A stretch of 64,000 nucleotides of DNA from Papilionanthe hookeriana x Papilionanthe teres. Lineage: Eukaryota > Streptophyta > Magnoliopsida > Asparagales > Orchidaceae. Within the stretch, counting starts at the first letter, position 1; each line of letters starts with the position of its first letter. The translations under genes and the position numbers were made by a program. The notes under the pieces are model-generated. The model searched no databases. It saw only the letters and a list, made by a program, of their open reading frames with translations, and was not told the origin of the DNA. Location of the stretch: contig CM040421.1 in assembly GCA_022702705.1 (NCBI GenBank), positions 73,836,121 to 73,900,120 on the forward strand, read 5' to 3'. Positions 22,761-33,265 of this stretch are shown here, one piece after another.

Positions 22761-24120
22761 TACACAAATCGAAAAAGAAGAAGAATCAGCTGCAACGAAG
22801 GACGTGAAAACACGGAAGATTGGCGACGACCATTAACGTACTACCCGCAAACGGGAAAACTACCGGACGATAGGTCGTTAACTTCATCGTATAAAGAAAA
22901 GAACTTTGTCCTACGCATTAATAAACAATACATTATACGAAGGTCTTTTGATCGGATGTGGCTAAGATGCCTAAGCGGGTCCGAGGCTCGTGAAATCGTT
23001 AAAGAGGTGCATTCGGGACTCGTGGCGCTCACCGACCGGGTCCGAAGATGAAAATGAAAATTAAAAGACTAGGGTACTACCGGCCCTCGATGATGACCGA
23101 CCGCATGAAAATCGCCAAGAGCCGTCACCAATGCCAAGTGCACGGAGTGGTTCTACACCGACCTCCAAATGTGCTACATCCGACAATCGCATCGCGGCCA
23201 TTTGAATGTTGGGGCACGGATATAGTGGGTCCAATAGAACCACCATCTTCAAAAGGACATCGCTTCATTCTTGCGGCTACAGATTACTTTTTCAAGTGGG
23301 CAGAGGCAGTTCCACTCAGAGAAGTGAAAGCACACCACGTGCTACAGTTTTTTAAGAACCAAGTTGTCTACCGTTTCGGGGTGCCGCGCAGGATCATCTC
23401 GTATAATCGGCCGCATTGAGAAGCACACAAATCAACAATTTTGTCGGGAGACACGGAATCGACCGGCGATATTCAACAATTTACTACCCAAGAGCAAACG
23501 GCCTCGCCGAGGCTTTTAATAAAACTCTCGTTCAAATCTTAAAGAAAACCTTCGACGATAATAAGAGAAATTGGCACGAGAAGTTGTTAGAAGCCTTGTG
23601 GGCCTACCGGACAACCTTCATAACTCCTACTCAAGCTACACCTTACGCTCTGGTGTATGGGTCCGAGGCAAGTGTTACCTTTAGAGGTCCAGACCTTCCT
23701 TCACTCGAATTGCGGTTGCAAACAAAATCACGACGAAGAGAATGCCAAATTACGACTAGAAGAATTGGAAAGCTCGGAAGTGAAAAGACTTAGCAGCAGC
23801 AGAATTTAGAATTATACCAAGCTAAGATGGTTCAAGCTCATGACAGATCGGTCCGCCCAAGAACCTTCAAAGTTGGTGACTTAGTTCTCGTTCTCAAGAG
23901 ACCTATCCTCGCACACCGCAAGATAGGAGGAAAATTTGAACCCACTTGGGAAGGACCGTTCGTGGTCGAGGCGACCTACTCGAGAGGCTCCTACCGGCCT
24001 AGTGAACCGCCAAGGGAAACGACATATGCTTCCGATCAACGGACGATACTTGAAAAAGTATTACGCTACCCGATGTTTCGAAGGAATGAATTCTTCATCC
24101 CTAGAAGCACGGCGAAGTAG
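22761..24120 (+). pseudogene. pol: Integrase of the Tat element
   Basis: Integrase inserts the cDNA into the chromosome. An N-terminal zinc-binding region is recognisable but damaged (REIVKEVHSG near 23000, then Cys near 23130). The catalytic core has GTDIVGPIEPPSSKGHRFIL (first Asp 23219-23221), FKWAEAVPLREV, YRFGVPRRIIS, and NGLAEAFNKTLVQILKK (Glu 23509-23511). The second catalytic Asp is replaced by Tyr (codon 23402-23404). The C-terminal part (RTFKVGDLVLVLKRPI, GKFEPTWEGPFVVEATYSRG) carries the GPF/Y motif and ends at a TAG at 24118. Frame breaks occur near 23050, 23420 and 23790. Confidence 0.88.
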
Positions 24121-24370
24121 TTACTTATGACCGGGTCCGAACCCAAAAATAATAAAAAATGTGCTAAAATAAATAAAATCATGATAATAAAGTTTTCCTT
24201 GTTTTCTTTTCCAAATCAAAATCTCTTTCCCGATCTTATCCCACTTCATTCCCGTTGAGTTTAAAAATATAAAAGGAATAATAATAAAAAACTCGTCTTT
24301 AATAAACATTTTCTTAATGTTCTTGTTCTTAAGTATGCCCTCGATCCTTTTCCTTGTCTTTTCGCAGGAA
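24121..24370 (+). promoter_or_regulatory. pol-to-AlkB spacer ending in a splice-acceptor-like site
   Basis: This AT-rich, non-coding spacer ends with a pyrimidine-rich run (CCTTTTCCTTGTCTTTTCG), then CAG at 24365-24367, 3 bp before an ATG at 24371. That is the layout of a 3' splice site placed to express a downstream ORF from spliced RNA. Splicing is inferred; no donor has been assigned. Confidence 0.5.
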
Positions 24371-25839
24371 ATGTCGAACGGCGGTTGGTCCCGAACTTTA
24401 GAAATGGCGTAAGCCTCGCACTCGATGAAAAGAGGGTGAAAGATGGAGCGATAATAAAGATCGACTCGGACTTCGCACCAAGCAGCTCGCAATATGAGGA
24501 AAGTGACCGGGTCCCGACTGATCGAGAGGAACCGCCTCGACCGGACAAGAATGAAAGTGGGTGGCCCAAGCCTACAATCCAAAGAAGAAGAAAAGAAAAA
24601 AAAACACTAAAGAAGACAAGAGAATCAAATCCGTAGTCGCTACAGCAGAGGGCGAGCTTGTCGACGCCGCGCCCACGTAGAATTCAGAAGTACGAAGAGC
24701 TACTCTCACGCCGACTCGACGAAGAAACAAAAATCGCCGTATCCGCAAGATGTTAACCAAACTAGCAACGGACCGGCGCGACGAGGCAATGCTGCTACCG
24801 CGCACATACACTTCAAGGACACCGCGCTACCAGGGACCTGAAGAAAGGAGGCCACCTCCGAGGATAACAGAAGAGACCAGGGAAATCTTAAGAAGAACAG
24901 AAGAAAGAAGGCTACAACGCCACCAGACAAAGCCACCGGTAATGCATAACCTTGTTGCAGAAGCAGCCCCGGAGGATGTCCCGACGGACACCATCCCCGT
25001 GGAGCCGAGGTATGCAGGAGAACGTGAAGGGATTGAGCCATATATCCCAAAATACGTCCCAGGCCTCGCCATTTGCAAATTATTCCACAATACGAGCTAG
25101 AAAGGATGCAAAATGTCGAGAAGAAAACTTTTGAATACTTCGAGAGAATCAGAGGCAGGAGGATCAATATACTAGAAGGCCTCGAGCTACATACAGACGT
25201 GTTCTCAGAGCACGAACAACAACAAATCGTAGATCGCATCCGGGATTTGAAAAGAATGGGCCGAGCGGCCGCCTAAGAGAAAACACTTACTCGAACCCCG
25301 GAGATGGATGCCGTGGAAAGGTAGAATTACCATACAAGTGTGGATGCCGCTACAACTTCGCAGAAGACAGAAGGGAAACCCACCGGAATACTCCGTCATG
25401 GCCGGTGGATCCAATGCCATTAGTCATCAAAAGGATGGTAAAAAGAATGATAACATGGAGGGTATCGCAACAGATTGCATACCCAACGCTTGCATCATTA
25501 ACATTTACAAGAAGGGTGACCGCATACCCCCGCACATAGATCACCACGACTTCGTCGACCTTTCGCACAGTTTCTTTTTGAACGAATGTGATATCATGTT
25601 CGGATCCGACCTCCGGATAGCAGGGCCTAGGTGAGTTCCGAGGGCCGATAAAGATACCATTACCGGTAGGTTCCGTCATGATACTGAAGGGCAACGGAGC
25701 AGATGTCGCTAAACATTGTATACCAGGAGTACCAGTGAAGCGGATCTCAGTTACTTTCAGAAGGATGGACGACAGGAAGATACCTTACCACTTCCAGCCA
25801 GACCCGGAGCTAGAAAGCCTCCGACATTACGAGCTGTGA
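24371..25839 (+). pseudogene. AlkB-like 2OG/Fe(II) dioxygenase, ALKBH9/10 type, carried by the retrotransposon
   Basis: Plant ALKBH9/10 proteins remove N6-methyl groups from adenine in RNA using Fe(II) and 2-oxoglutarate. The first 700 bp encode a charged, Arg/Glu-rich N-terminal part of no clear family (a TAG at 24634, a frame change near 24750). From about 25085 the AlkB fold is recognisable: INILEGLELHTDVFS, WMPWKGRITIQ, GCRYNFAEDR, MPLVIKRMVKRMITW, IPNACIINIYKKGDRIPPHI, LNECDIMFGSDLRIAGP, FRGPIKIPLPVGSVMILKGN, GADVAKHCIPGVP, KRISVTFRRMDD. The iron ligands are all there: HxD (His 25533-25535, Asp 25539-25541) and distal His (25714-25716). The R-x5-R pair is at 25741 and 25759. The gene ends at TGA 25837-25839. 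About six frameshifts or stops break it. It has no introns and no flanking repeats of its own, and it lies in sense between integrase and the 3' LTR. It could be an unrelated retrocopy, but position and strand favour an ORF belonging to the element. Confidence 0.87.
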
Positions 25840-26689
25840 GTTACATGGAAAGTATCACACCTCCAACGTACATCCATACGGCATCCTTGCCAAGGATGGC
25901 CTGGAAGGTGATGTTATTGACCATGTACCTCACTATTCGTACATGGATTTTTGACGGATGCCTTTTTGGATGGATCGACAAAGATCATACATAGTCCGTT
26001 TTGAGTCTACATGGATTGTATGAGATGTATTACGGATCGAGTTGTATGATGTATCTTCAAGCATGATTGGAATGAAAGTGACCATGTCACATTTTTCGCC
26101 TTCACCTCTTTTGTGCAAGTTGATCGAGAAACGCCATTAAAGTTAAATGAACTTCGAACAAAGAACAGAAAAGAAACAAAAAAAAAGAATGAAAGAAAAC
26201 TTTCCTTAAAAATCTAAATAGAAAATGAATGAACTCCAAATTCACGATAAAATAAAATTTGAATCGTTAAAGGACAAACAAAATGAGCACAAATTTTAAA
26301 TCAAATTCAAATTCAACTTTCCAGATTCCAAATCAAATCTCAATCAAATTTCAAATTCGATCTTTCCAAATTTCAAATTAAACCTCAATCAAATTCAAAC
26401 TCAACCTTCCAAATCTGAAATCCAATCCGTTCTACTCTCTCCCTTGTCTGGGATAGAAGCGGTTGATTCCATTGACACGGAGCCATGAGTTCAGATCTGA
26501 TGGCGAGGAATTGTATCCAATCCAAACCAGCAACTTTCGATCAACTCTTTTGAATGGGATATGTAACATCTACATATTCCCTCCTAATATATTTCCTTCC
26601 ATGAAAGTCTTTTACAACTTTCATGAAATTCTCGAAACACCGAAATTCTACACTTTTCAAATCAACATTACAAATCTTTGCAAAATCAA
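25840..26689 (+). other. 3' non-coding region of the Tat element, first part
   Basis: Short frames here have no recognisable content. From about 26220 the sequence becomes AT-rich and full of short CAAATTCAAA-like runs that grade into the tandem array to the right. I see no polyadenylation signal that I would defend. Confidence 0.4.
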
Positions 26690-27490
26690 AATTCAAATTC
26701 AAATTCTTGGGGTTGAGGATTTTACATCCGAGACTGCATTGCTTTAGGATTCTTTCCCTATCGCAATGAAATACATCAAATTCAAACTTTTGGAGTCGAG
26801 GATTTTACATCCGAGACCGCATTGCTTTAGGATTCTTTCCCTATCGTAATGAAATACATCAAATTCAAATTCTTGGGGTTGAGGATTTTACATCCGAGAC
26901 TGCATTGCTTTAGGATTCTTTCCCTATCGCAAAGAAATACATCAAATTCAAACTTTTAGAGTTGAGGATTTTACATCCGAGACTGCATTGCTTTAAGATT
27001 CTTTCCCTATCGCAATGAAATACATCAAATTCAAATTCTTGGGGTTGAGGATTTTACATCCGAGACTGCATTGCTTTAGGATTCTTTCCCTATCGCAATG
27101 AAATACATCAAATTCAAACTTTTGGAGTTGAGGATTTTACATCCGAGACTGCATTGCTTTAGGATTATTTCCCTATCGCAATGAAATACATCAAATTCAA
27201 ACTTTTGGAGTTGAGGATTTTACATCCAAGACTACATTGCTTTAGGATTCTTTCCCTATCGCAATGAAATACATCAAATTCAAACTTTTGGGGTTGAGGA
27301 TTTTACATCCGAGACTGCATTGCTTTAGGATTCTTTCCCTATCGCAATGAAATACATCAAAAATCAAACTCTTGGGGTCTAGGATTTTACATCCGAGACT
27401 GCATTGCTTTAGGATTCTTTCCCTATCGCAATGAAATACATCAAAAATCAAACTCTTGAGGTTAAGGATTTTACATCCGATACCACATTG
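26690..27490 (+). repeat. 83-bp tandem array in the 3' non-coding region
   Basis: The word GAGGATTTTACATCC starts at 26715, 26798, 26881, 26964, 27047, 27130, 27213 and 27296, exactly 83 bp apart. Two 84-bp units follow (about 27380 and 27464), then a decayed copy near 27546. That makes about ten units, differing at a few positions such as GGGGTTG versus GGAGTTG or GGAGTCG. Frames of 60-70 codons across the array are artefacts of the repeat. Tandem arrays in the 3' untranslated region are a known habit of Tat/Ogre elements and can seed satellite DNA. Confidence 0.95.
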
Positions 27491-27932
27491 CTCTGAGAAC
27501 TCTCCTCATTGTAATGATTCAAATCCAATCAATCCAATTTTCTTTTGAGGTTGAAGATGTTACATCTAAAACCACAAAATTCCAATTTTCATTTCAAGTT
27601 CAAATCCCTTCAAATTAATTTTGACAAACTTCAATTTAAATTGAAACTCAAATTGCAATCTAAACTCACACATCAAAACTTAAACCAAAACAACATGAAA
27701 TCTAAATCGAAATTCCCCCAGATCATGTGATTTGGGATTCACCTCCTTTTCCTTTCCCCAGCGAGAATTCAGGAATCTCCAGTCTCAGAGAGATACTTGA
27801 CACTCCCAGCCGGAAACTCTCCTACTCCTAAGTTTGTCACTTGGACTTTTGTGTTGGTTTCGTTGATCGCTTCGGTCAACACCAATACGCGCGGTGTGCT
27901 CCGTCGACTCACCACACCTATTGGGGTCCATT
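27491..27932 (+). other. 3' end of the Tat internal region
   Basis: This is AT-rich, CAAATT-rich sequence and then a mixed stretch up to the 3' LTR. A polypurine tract should sit just before 27933, but the sequence there (CACCTATTGGGGTCCATT) has only a short G run. The tract has decayed or been lost. No coding is apparent. Confidence 0.4.
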
Positions 27933-30293
27933 TGTTGACCTCATTTTTGATGAGGTCTCCTCTTCTTCTCTTTAGTACTTAGGATCTAGCCTTAAGCTTT
28001 TCCTTTGACTAATCTTAGAGGACTAGAAGTGGAACCCACCCTTTAGAAATTTCAAACCACTTCTTAACTCCCCGCAAACTCCACAAACTCGATTGTAGAC
28101 CCCTAATCACCTAGAGGGTTGAAATCAAATGTGGAAGTTTAAAGGATGAGTTCCTATAGGACTCTTTGGCCTTAGGACTGCCCTGGGTGGCCTGGTCTGG
28201 TGAGGGCTGATTTACACATACACTAAATTTATACACTACACTTTCACACACCTCCTAAAACCACACCCATACCCAACTTGATCTCCTGACTCATGAAGGT
28301 GATTACATGGATGGTCCTTAACCCCTAAGCCCTTAGCTAAGAGGGTTAGGAACAACATAGTGGATGCCTCAAATGAGTCCCTTCATGGCTCATGTGGGCT
28401 TGATATGGCTTCATGGCTCAACCAAAATGATTTCATTCCAATTACATTCACTTAATCTTCAATTTTGCAAATTTTCAATTTTTGACCCCCGGGACCCTAC
28501 ACCCGCTTAGCCTACCCAAAACCCTTGAAACCACCCAAAATTTGCAAAATCACCTAAATTACCCAAAATTCCTCAAAACCAATCCCAAACATCCCCACAT
28601 TACTCAAATTGATCATTCATAGCCAAAAATACCAAAAATTCCAAAATACCTCTCAATACCCTCCAAATACCCAAAATGCCCCTCTTAGCCAAAAAATCCA
28701 AAAATTCAGAAAATTCCCAGAAAATTCCAAAAAATCCAAAATATTCCCAATTTCATTTTGTTCAACTACACCATGGGCCAATTTTGTCCATTTACCCCAC
28801 TTTTATCAAAATCCCCAATTTGACCCATTTTTAACCCTAAGTGAACCCAATGTCAAACCAAACCTACCCAATTGACCCAAGTTCTGGTCCAATTCAATTC
28901 TAAACTTCAATTCAACATTCCCAACACCAATCTAGGCCAAATCCAAGTCCAATTTGATTGACATTTGGATCCAATTTCACTTTTGGCCTTAAAGCCCAAT
29001 TTGGACCTATGACCCAAACCTAACCCAAACTAACCCAATTCAACTCCAATTAATCCCAAATATTTTCTAAACCTTCCTTAACAATCCCACAAACAAAACA
29101 CTAACATGATTTGCCCAAAATTTAGACCCAAACCCCACTCAAATTCAACCCAAAGTTAAAAGACCCAATTTTGACCTAAACCCAAACCTAACCCAAATAA
29201 GCCCAAACCCCAAATTCAAAACCCAACCAAAGCCAAAACCTCTTTAAAACACTCCCATAAACATTTCCCAACATTTATTTTACATCAATTTCAACCCTAG
29301 CCCAACATTGGCCCAAGTTAGCCCAATTTGACCTATATTGGCCCATTCACCAAGGAAGCCCAAATTCAACCCAATTCAAACCCAAATCACTCCCAACTTG
29401 CTTCAAATCACTCATGACACATCCATGAACTGAACTCAACATTTGTTTGGCCCAATCCTTCACAAAATTCCCATCCATAAATTTATTTTCAAACCAAAAG
29501 CCCACTTTCTTAAACCTTCCTAAAAGCCCAAAACTTCATGCTAAAGCCCATATGACAAATTCTTCTCATCATACCCTTAATTAAAATCATCCCTAAGTTC
29601 AAATCAATCATCAAATGGTTCCAAATCAAGCCATGTGCCAAATCCCATCAAATCACTCCTAAATTACCAAAATTCCTAAAAACCTCTTTCATGAAAGTTG
29701 ACTTAGCTTTTCCAAGCCAAAGGTGAGCCATGAAGTCATGCATGAGCCACATGTGAGCCATGAAAGCCTTGGACACTTCACCATACCCAAAATGGCAAGA
29801 AGAGGGGACCCTTTAATGATTCTCTTAAGAGTGATTAACCACTCCCATGTTTCCCCTAACTCTTGCTTAAGCTTAATTGTACTTGGATTGTGACTTGACC
29901 CCACTAATCAAGCCGATCCAAGTGACTTTCCCTTCAGCCCAAATTGGCCTTGGAGGGTGAACCTAACCCAAAACCAAGGGTTGACCCATTTAGACCCCAA
30001 AACTAGCCCTTTCCCATTCCACTTCGATTCAAACCCTTTACACATGTCCATGGCCAATCGATCGCACAAACCTCCAGCTCCGACCCACCCGGACCCGAGG
30101 GTGACCCATGCCTGCCGGCCGGCCGCCCGGGTCACCGGAAAACACCATGGCCGAGACCTTGGGAGGAGCCAAACTTAGGAATTCCACCTTGCTGAGTTGC
30201 CCCATGCCCAATGGCCACCATGGCTGTTCTTCCCTTGACCTAAGCAGCTGATCCCAAGTCCTAACTCCCCTTGGGAGGCCCTCCACCCTCTCC

Positions 30294-30301
30294 TATTTAA
30301 A
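30294..30301 (+). promoter_or_regulatory. Candidate TATA box of the 3' LTR
   Basis: TATTTAAA in a CCTATTTAAACG context, 2.36 kb into the LTR, at the same place as in the other two full copies and inside the GC-rich block. Transcription would start about 30 bp downstream if it is functional. Confidence 0.45.
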
Positions 30302-32919
30302 CGTCACCTCCTCTCGGCCATGGGGGTGCTGAACCATACCTTACTGAAACTCTGCCTAAATTGCTCCAGATCATTCTCCATACTTAGAGCAGTTGATCCG
30401 CAGTGCCAATTTGCCCTAATCCCCACCAACAGAGCCCAATTTCTCAGCCAAAATTCCACCCAAAACCAGGACACTTCTCCACAGTGGATCAATCCTCAAA
30501 TTGATTGGTCCTACACCTTCACCGAACCAAGGGAAGAAGTCCACCAAAGCAAAGCCCCCTCTCCAGGCCACCCATCTGTTCCAGACTCCAAGCTTTGTGA
30601 TCGAGCTTGGTCGAAATCATAACTAGGCAATTCACCAGACCAGGAGACCACATCTGGGGCTTGCTGAGATCCAATCGAAGGTGACACAACCCTCAGATTG
30701 AAGCCACACTTCTCTGAGCAAAGGTATGAGCTAACTCTTTGTCCCGAGCTTCTGGAGATTCTTCATTCCAAATGCCTTAATTTCAATGCCTGATCACCGT
30801 ATAGATGTATTGGTCTCTTCAAGAAGAATCCATAGAGCATAAGAACACGAAAATCCATTGAGAAATGAGTGAGTTCTTAGGGTTTTAGTGTGGACGGCTC
30901 TCGGGTGAGGACGCTTGAGGACGATGAACGGATGCCGTTCATTCCATACATGCGTGGACGGACGGCCAGGATCGCGCCGGATGAGGAGACGGAGCGATAC
31001 AGCGGGCCCCTGGAGCGCTGAGTCGGATGGCGGCGTCGAATCAGAAAGCGCCACGCGGCGCTTCGGAGATGCTAAGGTTGACGCGGCTCCGATTCGGATA
31101 AATAGAAAAATAGGGATTTTCTTATTTATTTAATTCCCTAAACTTCAAAAATGCATAACTTTGTGTAGAAAAATCGGAAAAATAAAATAAAAATACCCTC
31201 TTGCTCGAGTGAACAGAGGAGAATAATGTGGAAAAGAAATCATTTAATTTCATTAAGTATTTTATTTTTAATGATTTATTTACCCTCTGCATTGTTTTAA
31301 TTCTCCATGCATATAGGATATTCACCATGGCATGAGGCCATTGGGCTTTTGAAGCCTCCGAATTTGGGAACATTCCCCGAATTTTCCAAAGTCGAGGCCA
31401 TCCCTATGAGAAGTTATTGATTTTTCAAATTCATGTTACTCGTTTTGAGTATTTTAAATCCAATAATTAGCATGTTGTGAAATAAATTCTAGGAAAATTT
31501 GGTTATGTTTCTTATGATCGAGTGGACCTCAGGAAAAATAGGTTTTGAATTAATTCACTTGGAATAACCCTAATTGGCTTAAACACCCAAAATAGGTCTT
31601 TAATTAATTAGAGCTAATCATACACCAAATTAACTTGAAATCAATTCTCCACTGACCTTTAGGATCAGAGAAACCCACCATAAAAATTTAAAGTCAATTG
31701 GACTTGGTTAGCCCTACTAAATGGGTTGATTAAGCCATTTAGCCAATTTAAACTTTAAAAATTCATAACTTTCAAAATGCTCTTCAAAAATTCACCAAAT
31801 TGGTTTTGGAGCCTCTCTGATATTAGGGAATTTAAGAAAATTAAAATTTCAATTTTCTAAAAAAGTTAATTTTTTGCATTATTTTAATATTTTAATAAAT
31901 AAAAAAATAATAAAAATCACAAAAATAATAAAATTCACTAAAATGTCACATTTTGAATTCTAATCACTTAGGAACAAACTCCATATTTTTCTTAAGTCTC
32001 TATGATGAGATATTAAATTTTAAAGCCCTAAGGTAATTTTAAAATTTAAAAAATGTATATTTCTAGTATTCCCATTAAAATAATTCTAATAAATCAAAGA
32101 AAAATCAGAAAATTATAAAAATTGATTTTTTGATTTCCTTGATATCAGAGAGATTTTTGAAAAATATAAAATTCATTTTTAAACCTTTATTTTATTTTTA
32201 AATTAATTAATACTCCAAAAATCAAAATAATTATAATAAAAAGAATATAATTCAAAAAACACCAAAATTGGTCCAAATGGTCCTCTGGTCATTAGGAATG
32301 TTCCATAATTTTCTTAAAAATAGAAACTTTCCCTTGGTCATATTATTAAATTTTCCTTGTAAATCCCTATTTTCCACCAAAAATAATTACATAAATAAAT
32401 TAAATACAGAAAAATCACATTTTCTCCTCTCATGTCTTTATTGACATATGAGTGAAGTCAAATAAAAATTTTAAGTTCATTTAAGCTCAATTTAGTGAGT
32501 TATGAAATTATTAAGCTTGAAGGGCAAAATGGTAATTAAAATTCCAATCTTTAATTAAAACTTTAGGCTTAATAAAATTAAAGGGTAAAATATTTTATCC
32601 TAATCTGATTTGGATGATTGAAATTTAAATAATTAAAGGGTAGAAACCTATTAAACAATTTAAAAATAATTGAAATGAACTTTAATTAAATAATTGATTA
32701 AATTTGGAGGAATAATAAAATTGGAATTATTAAAATAGGGATATTATTAGGAAGAGATTTGTTCTTTAATTCAAGAATCCCTAAATTAATCATCTCAACA
32801 ATATTTAATTCCTAATTAAAATGATAATTCAAATTTAAGATTTAAAATGCTAAAAGACTTAATCATTTAAATTGAATTAAAATTAAATTATTTAAATCAA
32901 ACCCTTTTAAAATAAAATA

Positions 32920-33265
32920 TTAAATTAAAAATAAAAATAAAATTAAATTAAAATTTAAATTTAAATTAAATTAAATTAAATTAAATTAAAACATATTAAA
33001 TTAAATCAAATCATATTAAATTAAATCAAATTAAATTAAAATAAAATTAAGTTAAAATTTAAATTAAATTAAATTAAATTAAATTAAATTAAATTGAATT
33101 AAATCAAATTAAATTAAATCAAATTAAATTAAATTAAATTAAATCATATGAAATTAAATTGAATTAAATTAAATTAAATAGAATCAAGTTAAAATTAAAA
33201 TCAAATTAAATTAAACTAAAATTAAAACTAAACCAAATTAAATTAAATTAAAGTTAAATTGAATT
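32920..33265 (+). repeat. AT pentamer microsatellite, degenerate
   Basis: AATTA-type tandem pentamers with many interruptions (ATCAAATT, AAAATTAA). This is the most decayed of the three LTR tracts. Confidence 0.85.

Noticed and set aside
24371..25839. AlkB sequence as an ordinary host ALKBH9/10 gene
   Set aside because: No introns, many frameshifts, and a position exactly between integrase and the 3' untranslated array of a retrotransposon in the same sense.
27242..27451. Repeated 69-codon frame on the - strand
   Set aside because: Artefact of the 83-bp tandem array; the repeat is not coding.
26690..27490. CRISPR-like reading of the regular repeat array
   Set aside because: Units are contiguous with no unique spacers, and the DNA is plant nuclear. 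It is a minisatellite.
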